A DNA stretch of 64,000 bases from assembly GCF_009707955.1 (NCBI RefSeq), contig NZ_WMDQ01000007.1, forward strand, positions 267,781 through 331,780. The letters run 5' to 3'. Below the pieces are notes generated by a model. That model had not been told where the DNA came from and did no database searches. It worked only from the letters and a program-made list of their open reading frames with translations. This DNA comes from Flavobacterium sp. LC2016-13. Lineage in GTDB: Bacteria; Bacteroidota; Bacteroidia; Flavobacteriales; Flavobacteriaceae. Below are positions 53,296 to 61,864 of the stretch, piece by piece (position 1 is the stretch's first letter; each line of letters starts with the position of its first letter). The translations under genes and the position numbers were made by a program.

Positions 53296-54120
53296 ATGGC
53301 AAACGTTAAAGTTAAAAAAGAAAGCACTTCAAATGGAGGAGGAATGATCACTGGAATCATTATTGTAGCGTGTATTTTGGTTGGGGTGTTTATTTGGAAA
53401 GTAATCATGGGAGATGCTTCTAACTTCGAAGGTGGTAATCCTGAAACAGGTCACCCGATCAATACATTAGGGCAAGTATATAAAGGAGGATTTATTGTAC
53501 CAGTATTATTAGGTATGTTTTTAATGGTTGTTGTTTTTTCTATTGAAAGATTTATCGTTATCGGTAAAGCAGCTGGAAAATCTAACTTAGATAAATTCAT
53601 GAAAAGCGTTCAAGCAAGTATTAAAGAAGGAAACATCGAAGCTGCAATCGCTGCTTGTGACAAACAACAAGGTTCAGTTGCAAACGCAATTAAATCTGCT
53701 TTGATTAAATACCAAGACGTTAAAAAAGAAGGTTTCAACAGTGAAGAAGCTTCAGAAGTAATCCACAAAGAAATCGAAGAGGCAACTTCATTAGAAATGC
53801 CAATGTTAGAAAAAAATATGACTATTATCTCTACTTTAGTATCTTTAGGTACATTAGGAGGATTATTAGGAACTGTATCTGGTATGATTAAAGCGTTTGG
53901 TGCGTTAGCTTCTGCTGGAACTCCAGACCAGGCTGCTCTTGCAACAGGTATCTCTGAAGCACTTATCAACACTGCAACAGGTATCTCTACATCTATCTTA
54001 GCAATTGTTTCTTATAACTTCTTTACTGCTAAAATTGATGATTTAACTTACTCTATCGATGAGGCTGGTACTACAATCGTGAATACTTACAGAAGATTCA
54101 GAGGAAGTTTGAAACAATAA
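53296..54120 (+). CDS. exbB: ExbB/TolQ-type proton channel protein
   Basis: The 274-residue inner-membrane protein supplies proton-motive force to TonB. It has an N-terminal helix (about 16-36), a second at about 71-91 and a long C-terminal MotA/TolQ/ExbB core with LGGLLGTVSGMIKAFGALA. The start MANVKVKKEST is the only suitable ATG. It is the first gene of the operon exbB-exbD-exbD-tonB, with 56 nt to exbD. Confidence 0.93.
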   Translation: MANVKVKKESTSNGGGMITGIIIVACILVGVFIWKVIMGDASNFEGGNPETGHPINTLGQVYKGGFIVPVLLGMFLMVVVFSIERFIVIGKAAGKSNLDKFMKSVQASIKEGNIEAAIAACDKQQGSVANAIKSALIKYQDVKKEGFNSEEASEVIHKEIEEATSLEMPMLEKNMTIISTLVSLGTLGGLLGTVSGMIKAFGALASAGTPDQAALATGISEALINTATGISTSILAIVSYNFFTAKIDDLTYSIDEAGTTIVNTYRRFRGSLKQ

Positions 54121-54176
54121 TTAATTTTTGATATTAATAATTTTAATTAATTATATCAAAATAAAAATAAAAGAGA

Positions 54177-54803
54177 ATGGCTAAAATAAAAATGAAAAAA
54201 AAGTCAACATCGACAGATATGACTGCCATGTGTGATGTTGCGTTCCTTTTGCTTACGTTCTTTATTTTGACCGCTACTGCTAAGGTGCCAGAAGCACTTC
54301 CTGTAGATATGCCTTCTTCTACTGTTCAAAGTAAATTACCAGATTCAGATTTGGCGATTATTACGATAGGTAAAGGAGAAGACGGAAAAAGCAAAGTGTT
54401 TTTTGACATTAAAGGAAGAGAGATTCGTAAAAGAACTCTTGAAGGAATGGGTGCAAAATTCGGTGTGACTTTTTCAGAAGATGATAAAACTAAATTTGCT
54501 TTAATGGATGACTTCGGTGTTCCGGTAGCAGAATTGAAAAGTATCATTGCGATGAAAGCTGCTGATAGAGTTAAAGCGGACCAAGGTGGAATTCCAATCG
54601 ATTCTTTAGATAATCAATTAAAAGAATGGTTGTTAGTTTCAAGAAGAGCTGCAATTGACCTTGATGATAAAGAATTACAAATTGCCATTAAGGGTGATGC
54701 TAAAGAACAATATCCACAAATCAAAAAGATTATGGATATTTTACAAGATCAAAAAATCAATTCCTTTAACTTAGTTACTGGTATGAGAGGAAAAGACTTT
54801 TAA
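54177..54803 (+). CDS. exbD: ExbD/TolR-type protein, copy 1
   Basis: A 208-residue single-pass membrane protein: the N-terminal MKKKSTSTDMTAMCDVAFLLLTFFILTA holds the Asp in the first helix that carries protons in this family (DMTAMCDVAFLLL). The periplasmic part follows. With ExbB it couples ion flow to TonB. It is followed after 19 nt by a second copy. Confidence 0.92.
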   Translation: MAKIKMKKKSTSTDMTAMCDVAFLLLTFFILTATAKVPEALPVDMPSSTVQSKLPDSDLAIITIGKGEDGKSKVFFDIKGREIRKRTLEGMGAKFGVTFSEDDKTKFALMDDFGVPVAELKSIIAMKAADRVKADQGGIPIDSLDNQLKEWLLVSRRAAIDLDDKELQIAIKGDAKEQYPQIKKIMDILQDQKINSFNLVTGMRGKDF

Positions 54804-54822
54804 TTAAAAAAGATACACTAAA

Positions 54823-55416
54823 ATGGCTGAATTAAATACCGGCGACGGTGGTGGCGGAAAAGGTGGTAAAGTAAGAAGTAAAAAGCAAAACTCAAAAGTC
54901 GATTTAACAGCGATGGTAGATTTAGCTTTCTTATTGATCACATTCTTTATGTTAACCACATCGTTGTCAAAACCTCAATCGATGGATTTGTCATTGCCAG
55001 ATAAAGACGATGATCCTACTAAAAATAAAGATATTAAGGTAGATGAGAATCGTACGATGACAGTAATATTAGGGGAAAATAATAAAATGATTTATTATAT
55101 GGGATTATTAGCGTCTCCTATTGCGGGACCTAAGGATATTGCATATGGTAAAGATGGTATACGTAGAGAAGTTCTGAAAAGAAAAAAATCAGTTTTAGAA
55201 TATTCTGCTACACAAGGGAAACCTAAAAACGGAATCATCGTTATTATCAAACCAACTAAAAAATCAACGTATCGTAATTTAGTTGATATGTTGGATGAAA
55301 TGGCGATTGCTGGAGTAGATACTTATGCAATTGTTCCTGAGTTTTCGCCAGAAGAAACTAAATTGATAGATCCAACTGGAACAGGTTCTACTAACACAGC
55401 AGATCCTGCTAAATAA
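54823..55416 (+). CDS. exbD: ExbD/TolR-type protein, copy 2
   Basis: 197 residues: a Gly-rich GDGGGGKGG N-terminus, then KVDLTAMVDLAFLLITFFMLTTSL, again with the helix Asp. The second ExbD is typical of Bacteroidota Ton operons, suggesting a heteromeric complex with two different ExbD chains. It is 38 nt before tonB. Confidence 0.92.
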   Translation: MAELNTGDGGGGKGGKVRSKKQNSKVDLTAMVDLAFLLITFFMLTTSLSKPQSMDLSLPDKDDDPTKNKDIKVDENRTMTVILGENNKMIYYMGLLASPIAGPKDIAYGKDGIRREVLKRKKSVLEYSATQGKPKNGIIVIIKPTKKSTYRNLVDMLDEMAIAGVDTYAIVPEFSPEETKLIDPTGTGSTNTADPAK

Positions 55417-55454
55417 GAGATATCTTGTTTTTAACATCCTAATAATCAAGAAAA

Positions 55455-56252
55455 ATGAAGTTAGATATTATAAAAAATCAGTGGCTTGATATCGTATTCG
55501 AAGGACGTAATAAGATATATGGTGCATACGAGTTAAGAAAAGCAAACACTAAAACAACGGTAAAAGCACTTATCATTGGTTCAGTTATTTTTGCTGTAGC
55601 TGTAGCAGCTCCTCTTATTGCAAGTTTTTTGCCAGATTCTGGTGAAGATGATGTGAATAATGATATTAAGATTGCGACAGTAAAATTACCTCCTAAAAAA
55701 GAGGAAGTAAAGCCTAACCAACCGCCACCTCCGCCGCCGCCGCCAAAAGTGGATCAGGTGAAATTCGTGAAACCGGTTGTTGCTAAGGCTAATGAAGTTA
55801 CTGAAGATCCTCCGAAAATTGAGGAACTTAAAGACAAAAAAGTTGGTTCTGAAACTATTAAAGGAGATCCGGATGCAGTTTTAACTGTTGATGAGCCAGT
55901 AGGTACTGGAACTGCTGCAGTAGTAGAAGAAGATAACCAAGTATATAACACAGCTGGTATCGAAGTAAAACCAGATTTCCCTGGAGGAATTGAGAAATTC
56001 TACAAATTCGTAGGAAACAATTACAAGACTCCGGAAGAAGAAGGTTTAAAAGGTAAAGTGTATGTTACTTTTGTAGTTGAAAAAGACGGTTCATTAACCG
56101 ACATTAAAGTTTTAAGGGATATCGGTTACGGTACAGGAGCAGAAGCAATTCGTGTTCTTAAAAAATGTCCAAAATGGACTCCCGGCGAGCAAAATGGTAA
56201 AAAAGTTAGGGTTCTTTACTCTCTGCCTATTACGATTCAATCTGCAGAATAA
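55455..56252 (+). CDS. tonB: TonB protein
   Basis: 265 residues: a cytoplasmic start (MKLDIIKNQWLDIVFEGRNKIYGAYELRK), one membrane helix, a Pro-rich stretch with eight consecutive Pro (QPPPPPPPPKVD) and a C-terminal TonB domain (FPGGIEKFYKFV, GKVYVTFVVEKDGSLTDIKVLRDIG). A linker at about residues 130-170 (GDPDAVLTVDEP, EEDNQVYNTAG) is shared with the VIT protein at 20278-23493. It transfers energy to outer-membrane receptors. It overlaps the next gene by 1 nt. Confidence 0.94.
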   Translation: MKLDIIKNQWLDIVFEGRNKIYGAYELRKANTKTTVKALIIGSVIFAVAVAAPLIASFLPDSGEDDVNNDIKIATVKLPPKKEEVKPNQPPPPPPPPKVDQVKFVKPVVAKANEVTEDPPKIEELKDKKVGSETIKGDPDAVLTVDEPVGTGTAAVVEEDNQVYNTAGIEVKPDFPGGIEKFYKFVGNNYKTPEEEGLKGKVYVTFVVEKDGSLTDIKVLRDIGYGTGAEAIRVLKKCPKWTPGEQNGKKVRVLYSLPITIQSAE

Positions 56253-56482
56253 TGTTAAAAGATATGCTTAATAATATTCAGAAGAAATCGCTCAAAGAGC
56301 GATTTCTTCTTGTTTTAGGAATACTGTTTTTTTTAATATATCTTGTACTAGGTTTAATGATAATGTTTTGGAAAAAACTACCATTAGATATGGAACCTAA
56401 ATACAGATATGCTTTCGGAGGTTTGCTAATCGTGTATTCAGCAATACGTTTTTTGCGATTAATTAATTCAAATACAGAATAA
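56252..56482 (+). CDS. small membrane protein of the Ton operon
   Basis: 76 residues with two hydrophobic helices (VLGILFFLIYLVLGLMIMF; YAFGGLLIVYSAIRFL). No family recognised. It overlaps the stop of tonB (TAATG) and is 2 nt before the binding-protein gene, so it is translated in one operon and may belong to the Ton complex. Confidence 0.7.
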   Translation: MLKDMLNNIQKKSLKERFLLVLGILFFLIYLVLGLMIMFWKKLPLDMEPKYRYAFGGLLIVYSAIRFLRLINSNTE

Positions 56483-56484
56483 TT

Positions 56485-57408
56485 ATGTTGAAATATGGTA
56501 AAGTCTTCGGATTGGTTGTTTTTGTCTTTTTGTTTGCCATGTGTAACCAAAAAAGCAAAAACGATCCAGGAAATGAGACAATTTTAAAAGGATCTATTGA
56601 TATTACAGTAGATGAAACTGTAAAGCCTATTGTTGATGATCAGGTTGCTGTGTTTGAAGGAACTTACTATGGAGCGAAAATTTCTGTAAAACCTAAATCT
56701 GAAGCAGAGCTTATAAATGATCTGTTAAATCAAAAAACCAAAGTAGTTATAACTACCAGGGATTTGACGAAAGAAGAAATAAGCAGATTTGAAAAAAGTA
56801 AAATTAATCCACGAGTAACGCCGTTTGCCACAGATGCAATTGCTTTTATTTCAAACAAAAGCAATAATGATACATTAATTGCGTTGAAAACTGTAATTGA
56901 TTTTATGCAGGGTAAAGCTAATACCAGAATTAAAGGTCTTGTTTTCGATAACCCAAATTCAAGTACTGTCCGTTATATGAAGGAACTTGCTAAAGTAAAA
57001 GATATTCCTGCAAAAGGTGTTTTTTCTTTTAAAAATAACGATGAAGTTATTAAATTTGTTTCTGAAAATGATGGAATGATTGGCGTAGTTGGCGTAAATT
57101 GGTTATCACAACCTTCGCCAAATATGGGTGATATTATTAAAAAGATTAATGTTTTGGGTGTAAAAGGCCTAAAGGACGACAAATATTACAGCCCAACTCA
57201 AAATGACCTGGCCGAAGCAAAATATCCTTTGGCACGTGATTTGTTTATCATAAATTGTCAGGGTTATTCTGGCTTAGGAATGGGCTTTGCTTCATTCATT
57301 GCCGGAGACATAGGACAACGAATTGTTTTAAAATCCGGATTACTTCCTGTAAGGGTTCCGGGAAGAAAGCTAAAAATTAGAAGTCAAATTATAAACGATA
57401 AAGAATAA
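56485..57408 (+). CDS. PstS-like solute-binding lipoprotein
   Basis: The 307-residue protein has a lipoprotein signal (FLFAMCNQK, Cys20). The mature part resembles phosphate-type periplasmic binding proteins: ILKGSIDITVDETVKPIV, TKVVITTRDLTKEE, DAIAFISNKSNND, NSSTVRYMKELAK, NDGMIGVVGVNWL. There is no PstCAB transporter here. Within the Ton operon it may serve envelope maintenance or substrate sensing. It is 16 nt before the TPR gene. Confidence 0.88.
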   Translation: MLKYGKVFGLVVFVFLFAMCNQKSKNDPGNETILKGSIDITVDETVKPIVDDQVAVFEGTYYGAKISVKPKSEAELINDLLNQKTKVVITTRDLTKEEISRFEKSKINPRVTPFATDAIAFISNKSNNDTLIALKTVIDFMQGKANTRIKGLVFDNPNSSTVRYMKELAKVKDIPAKGVFSFKNNDEVIKFVSENDGMIGVVGVNWLSQPSPNMGDIIKKINVLGVKGLKDDKYYSPTQNDLAEAKYPLARDLFIINCQGYSGLGMGFASFIAGDIGQRIVLKSGLLPVRVPGRKLKIRSQIINDKE

Positions 57409-57424
57409 ATTAATTACAATAGAG

Positions 57425-59092
57425 ATGAATAAATTTAAAATTTTCAGTCTTGCCTTAGTTGCTTCAGTTTCTGTTGCAAAAGCGCAAGATATAAACCAAG
57501 CCAAAAAGGCAATTGATGCAGAACAATTTGAAAAAGCTAAATCTTTGCTAAAATCAATTATCAAAGCAAAACCATCTGACGGTGAAGCTAATTTTGTTTT
57601 AGGTAATATATATCTAAATCAAACTATAATTGATTCTGCTAAAATTTATTACTTAAACGGAATTGAAGCTGCTGACAAGAAAAACTTAAATTATATTGGA
57701 CTTGGTCAATTAGATCTTGATAGTAAAAATACTGCTGGAGCTCAGGCAAATTTTGCTTTAGCAACAAAAGATATCAAACGTAAAGATGTAAATGAATTTA
57801 TTTACATTGGTAAAGCTTATATAAATTCTGTAAATCCAGATTATAAAAGTGCAATCGCAAGTGTACAAAAAGCTTTAGCTATAGAACCACAAAATGCTCA
57901 GGCACTTTTAACAATTGGAGACGCTTATTACGGAGCAAACAATCAAAATGATGCTTACAAAGCATATCGTGATGCATTTACTGCAGATCCAACTCTTTTA
58001 AGAGCAAAAATGCAATTAGGGGTTTTATTAAAAGGAGCTAAATCATATGATGAAGCAATTAAATCTTTTAATGAAGTTATCGCTTTAGATGCTAATTACG
58101 GACCTGTTTACAGAGAATTAGCTGAAACATATTACAAATGGGCTAGAAATAAACCTTCTACAAGACAAGTAAATTATCAAAAAGCAATTACTAATTACGA
58201 GAAATACTTAAGTCTTACAGATTATTCTATTCATTCAAGAATGCGTCATGCGGATTTCTTAATCTTAGTTGAAGATTATAAAGCTTTAGAAGCAGAAGCG
58301 AATAAAATGATTGAATTAGATAAAGTGAATCCTAGAATTTACAGATATTTAGGATATTCTGCTTATGAAAACGGTAACTATGATGTTGCTATCAAATCAT
58401 TAGAAGATTTTGTTAAAGTGCCTACAAATAAAGCAATTGCAAAAGATTATTTATATTTAGGACTTGCTAAAATTAAAAAAGGAAGTAATGCTGAAGGTGT
58501 TGTAGATCCTGCTGCTTTTGACGCTGGTTTAGCTGAAATCAAAACAGCAATTGCTATGGAACCTTTAGTAGTTGAAGATCTTGGTGACTTTGGAAAAGAA
58601 TTGTTTACTAAAAAACAATATGTTCAGGCTGCTACACTTTATGAATTTGCAGCGAACACTGCAGAATCAAAAAATTATTTGAACGATAATGTATACTACG
58701 GTATTTCACTTTATTATGCAAATGCTAATAAACCAAAAGGAACTTCTGATGCTGCTGCTTTAGCGAAAGCTGATGCTGCTTTTGATAGAGTTTTGGTTGC
58801 TTCTCCTACTTATGATGAAGCTTACTTATATAAAGGAAGAATCAACAACTTGTTAGAGAAAGACGATTTAATTATTAAAAACTACGAAGAGTATGTAGCT
58901 AAAACAACTGCTAAAGGAGCAGAAGAATTAGCTAAGCCTGCAACAGTTAAAAAAATAGTTGAAGCTTACAATAGTATTGGTGCAAGTTATGCTAACACAG
59001 ACAAAGCTAAGGCAATTGAATATTTCAATAAATCTTTAGTTTTAGATCCTGCAAATGCTTATGCTACACAATCTGTGAAAGCTTTAAAATAA
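57425..59092 (+). CDS. secreted TPR repeat protein
   Basis: This 555-residue protein has a signal peptide ending VAKAQ and at least eight TPR-like repeats (KKAIDAEQFEKAKSLLKSIIKAKPSDGEANFVLGNIYL, ...). It is probably periplasmic and mediates protein interactions. It is the last gene of the Ton operon and is followed by a strong terminator. Confidence 0.88.
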   Translation: MNKFKIFSLALVASVSVAKAQDINQAKKAIDAEQFEKAKSLLKSIIKAKPSDGEANFVLGNIYLNQTIIDSAKIYYLNGIEAADKKNLNYIGLGQLDLDSKNTAGAQANFALATKDIKRKDVNEFIYIGKAYINSVNPDYKSAIASVQKALAIEPQNAQALLTIGDAYYGANNQNDAYKAYRDAFTADPTLLRAKMQLGVLLKGAKSYDEAIKSFNEVIALDANYGPVYRELAETYYKWARNKPSTRQVNYQKAITNYEKYLSLTDYSIHSRMRHADFLILVEDYKALEAEANKMIELDKVNPRIYRYLGYSAYENGNYDVAIKSLEDFVKVPTNKAIAKDYLYLGLAKIKKGSNAEGVVDPAAFDAGLAEIKTAIAMEPLVVEDLGDFGKELFTKKQYVQAATLYEFAANTAESKNYLNDNVYYGISLYYANANKPKGTSDAAALAKADAAFDRVLVASPTYDEAYLYKGRINNLLEKDDLIIKNYEEYVAKTTAKGAEELAKPATVKKIVEAYNSIGASYANTDKAKAIEYFNKSLVLDPANAYATQSVKALK

Positions 59093-59114
59093 GATTAGTT
59101 TTCTACTAAATATA

Positions 59115-59149
59115 AAACGGATAGTTCTTTGAACTATCCGTTTTTTTTT
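59115..59149 (+). terminator. strong terminator of the Ton operon
   Basis: AAACGGATAGTTC (59115-59127) and GAACTATCCGTTT (59131-59143), a 13-bp perfect stem with a TTT loop, then T9. Confidence 0.92.
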
Positions 59150-59175
59150 GTTCCGTATTTAAATGACTATCTTTG
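59147..59175 (+). promoter_or_regulatory. promoter of queE
   Basis: TTTG at 59147-59150, 17-nt spacer, TATCTTTG (59168-59175), a perfect -7. It overlaps the tail of the terminator just before. Confidence 0.55.
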
Positions 59176-59192
59176 CACTTTAAAATGAAGTA

Positions 59193-59825
59193 ATGTTATC
59201 AAAAGAAATACAATTAGAAGTAAATAAGGGAGCCATGTTGCCTTTGATGGAAGAATTTTACACCATTCAGGGAGAAGGCTTTCATACAGGAACTGCCGCT
59301 TACTTTATACGAATTGGAGGTTGTGACGTAGGTTGTCACTGGTGTGATGTAAAGGAAAGTTGGAATGCAGAATTGCATCCGCCAACAAGTGTTGATTTAA
59401 TTGTAAAAAATGCTTCAACTTATGCTGATACTGTTGTAATAACGGGAGGTGAGCCATTAACATGGGATATGACTTTTTTAACACAACAATTAAAAGATAA
59501 AAATTTAAAAGTTCATATTGAAACTTCCGGTGCTTATCCGCTTACAGGAACTTGGGATTGGATTTGTCTTTCGCCTAAAAAAAATAAATTACCAACTCAA
59601 ACCGTATATGATAATGCGCATGAGTTAAAAGTGATTATTTACAACAAACACGATTTTATTTTTGCAGAAGAACAAGCTGAACTCGTAAATGAAAATGCTA
59701 TTTTGTTTCTTCAGCCAGAATGGAGTAAAAAAGAAGAAATGACTCCGTTAATTGTTGATTATGTTATGAATAATCCAAAATGGCGAGTTTCATTACAAAC
59801 TCATAAGTATTTAAATATCCCATAA
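59193..59825 (+). CDS. queE: 7-carboxy-7-deazaguanine synthase
   Basis: This radical SAM enzyme makes 7-carboxy-7-deazaguanine for queuosine. It has 210 residues: FYTIQGEGFHTGTAAYFIRIGGC, then the cluster CDVGCHWC (Cys-x3-Cys-x2-Cys, typical of QueE), VVITGGEPL, HIETSGAYPLTG and LSPKKNK. The Trp after the CxxxC is typical of the family. Next to it is a bidirectional terminator. Confidence 0.95.
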   Translation: MLSKEIQLEVNKGAMLPLMEEFYTIQGEGFHTGTAAYFIRIGGCDVGCHWCDVKESWNAELHPPTSVDLIVKNASTYADTVVITGGEPLTWDMTFLTQQLKDKNLKVHIETSGAYPLTGTWDWICLSPKKNKLPTQTVYDNAHELKVIIYNKHDFIFAEEQAELVNENAILFLQPEWSKKEEMTPLIVDYVMNNPKWRVSLQTHKYLNIP

Positions 59826-59836
59826 AAGATAAAATC

Positions 59837-59869
59837 AAAAAAGCCTATTCGTTAAGAATAGGCTTTTTT
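59837..59869. terminator. bidirectional terminator
   Basis: A 14-bp perfect stem (59837-59850 and 59856-59869) with loop GTTAA, A-run and T-run at its ends, between convergent queE and the YfiT-like gene. Confidence 0.92.
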
Positions 59870-59909
59870 GATTTCGTATACATTATACTTATAAAAGGAA
59901 ATACTATAC

Positions 59910-60455
59910 TTATTGCCAGTTTTTATATTTTTTCAAATTGGTAATATGAGCCAGGTGATGTTCCCCATGCCAGGCATAACTCCCTATAATTTGTTTGATT
60001 TTATATTCTGAATTATTTTCTGGATGAATAAATGATTTTTCAAGTTCAGCTGGAGAAAGATTCTTCATAAGATATGCCAGTCTAAAATGCAATCCTTCCA
60101 ATAATAATAGAGTTGGCTCAATCGGCATATTTAAATTATCAGGTAATTCAGCCCATAAAGTCTCGTCATAAGCCTTAATTACTGGATTGTTTTCCGTCAA
60201 AGCCCATTTTAATCTTATAAAACAATTCATATGGCTTTCTGCACAATGATGAATTACTTGACGAATAGTCCATCCGCCTGGTCTGTAAGGAGTGCCAAGT
60301 TGTTCATTTGTCAAGTAAAATGTTTCTTTTTTTAATCTTTTAGGAAAAGATTCGATGGTTTCGATTTTATCAGCAATATAATTAGTTGTATATACTGTCG
60401 GAATTTCGAATTTTCCTATCGGATATTTTAATTTTTCTAAATCTAATTCTTCCAT
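59910..60455 (-). CDS. YfiT-like DinB-fold metal-dependent enzyme
   Basis: The 181-residue protein has the DinB/YfiT layout: YPIGKFEIP at the start, GGWTIRQVIHHCAESHMNCFIRLKWAL with His residues, and YAWHGEHHLAHITNLK with the metal His pair. YfiT-type proteins were assigned as bacillithiol transferases or metal hydrolases. It is 18 nt downstream of a methyltransferase gene and likely co-transcribed. Substrate unknown. Confidence 0.88.
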   Translation of the reverse strand: MEELDLEKLKYPIGKFEIPTVYTTNYIADKIETIESFPKRLKKETFYLTNEQLGTPYRPGGWTIRQVIHHCAESHMNCFIRLKWALTENNPVIKAYDETLWAELPDNLNMPIEPTLLLLEGLHFRLAYLMKNLSPAELEKSFIHPENNSEYKIKQIIGSYAWHGEHHLAHITNLKKYKNWQ

Positions 60456-60473
60456 GATTCTTAATTTTTTAAT

Positions 60474-61181
60474 TTAAATCGAAAGTTTAGCTAAATAATC
60501 ATAATGTTCTCCCTCTAAAATAAGTTCGCATTTTAATCCATTTGCAATTGCAGCATTTTGTAGCGTATTATAATCTAAATAAAGCCAGTCAAAAGTTTCC
60601 TCCTTTTCGCCTTTATAGGAAATATTAAAAGTAAGCTCTCCATAATAATCATTATTCGATGGAATCCATTTTCCGCCGTCTTCATCTTCATCAAACATAT
60701 AAATAATATCAGAACTGTCTAATAAAATTTGACCACCTGTGCTTAGTAATGATTTTAATTTAGATAAAAAGCTATTGCAATTTTCCAGCTTCCCAAAAAT
60801 ACCAACCCCATTCATCAATAATAAAATGGTGTCAAATTTCTCCCCTTCTAAATCTAGTAAATTCTGTACTTTGGCGTTTTTCACACCTCGAAGTTTACAA
60901 GTTTCGATAGCTTTTTCAGAAATATCGATAGATGTAACATCCAAATTACGATCATTTTGCAACGATAAACTATGACTTCCCGCACCACATCCAACATCTA
61001 AAATTTTTCCATTAGCTAATTGCAATGCTTTTTGTTCGATTTTAGGCATTTCGTTATAAGCACGAAATAAATAAGCAACACTCATTTCGTCTTCTTCAGA
61101 AATTGAAGTTTCAGTAATAATATCTTGAGGTGAATTATTGGTCTGGAAATCATACATAGCTTTCCCAAAAAGATCTTTCAT
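60474..61181 (-). CDS. class I SAM-dependent methyltransferase
   Basis: 235 residues with the SAM-binding motif I KILDVGCGAGSHSLSLQ, then VTSIDISEKAIETCK and FDTILLLMNGVGIFG. The motifs show a small-molecule type methyltransferase; the acceptor is unknown. It is the first gene of a two-gene reverse operon with the YfiT-like gene and diverges from the YkgJ-like gene, with an AAGTTTCA-type inverted repeat in the 72-nt gap. Confidence 0.88.
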   Translation of the reverse strand: MKDLFGKAMYDFQTNNSPQDIITETSISEEDEMSVAYLFRAYNEMPKIEQKALQLANGKILDVGCGAGSHSLSLQNDRNLDVTSIDISEKAIETCKLRGVKNAKVQNLLDLEGEKFDTILLLMNGVGIFGKLENCNSFLSKLKSLLSTGGQILLDSSDIIYMFDEDEDGGKWIPSNNDYYGELTFNISYKGEKEETFDWLYLDYNTLQNAAIANGLKCELILEGEHYDYLAKLSI

Positions 61182-61253
61182 CGTAATTTAGTTCAAAGTT
61201 TAAGGTTTCAAGTTCAAAGTTGTTTAATTTTGCAGATCACTTAAACTTTAAAC

Positions 61254-61748
61254 TTGAAACAGATTTTAAATAACTTAAATAAGTTAGCCAAAGATAAGCA
61301 TATCGAAAACAAAAAGTATTTTGATAAGCTGAAAAAGAAACAACCTAAGAATTTAGATTACGTTATGCAGGATTTGCATGATGCCGAATTTAAAAAAACA
61401 GATTGTTTGCAATGTGCCAATTGTTGTAAAACGACCGGGCCGTTATTTACTTTGGCGGATATTGAAAGAATTTCAAAATCCTTCAGACAAAAACCACAAC
61501 AGTTTATCGAGCAGTATCTTCGAATCGATGAAGACAAAGACTATGTTTTACAAAGTGTTCCTTGCACTTTTTTAGATAATGAAAATTACTGCATGATTTA
61601 TGATGTTCGTCCAAAAGCCTGCAGAGAATTTCCGCATACAGATCGAAAAAAGTTTCATCAAATTACAGACCTTACTTTAAAAAATGTCGCAATCTGTCCT
61701 GCAGCTTATAATATAGTTGAAGAAATGAAGAAGAAACTTCCTTTATAG
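61254..61748 (+). CDS. YkgJ-like cysteine cluster protein
   Basis: 164 residues with the N-terminal cluster DCLQCANCCKTTGPLFT, then CTFLDNENYCMIYDVRPKACREFPH and AICPAAY, the YkgJ arrangement of eight or so Cys, thought to bind Zn or Fe-S. The start appears to be TTG at 61254, giving MKQILNNLNKLAKDK; no ATG occurs before residue 37. Function unknown. The DUF3109 protein at 7496 is its distant relative. Confidence 0.85.
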   Translation: MKQILNNLNKLAKDKHIENKKYFDKLKKKQPKNLDYVMQDLHDAEFKKTDCLQCANCCKTTGPLFTLADIERISKSFRQKPQQFIEQYLRIDEDKDYVLQSVPCTFLDNENYCMIYDVRPKACREFPHTDRKKFHQITDLTLKNVAICPAAYNIVEEMKKKLPL

Positions 61749-61805
61749 ATACTTAAATATTATGCAATTATTTTTAGGAACAATTCTTTTTTGGTTTTTT
61801 AAATG

Positions 61806-61813
61806 TAATTTTG
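61806..61813 (+). promoter_or_regulatory. -7 promoter element of the ABC permease gene
   Basis: TAATTTTG is a perfect TAnnTTTG about 52 nt before the start; no suitable -33 was recognised. Confidence 0.4.
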
Positions 61814-61864
61814 AATATACCAATGTAAACTCAACTAATAAATCAACATAAGACCAATCATAAT

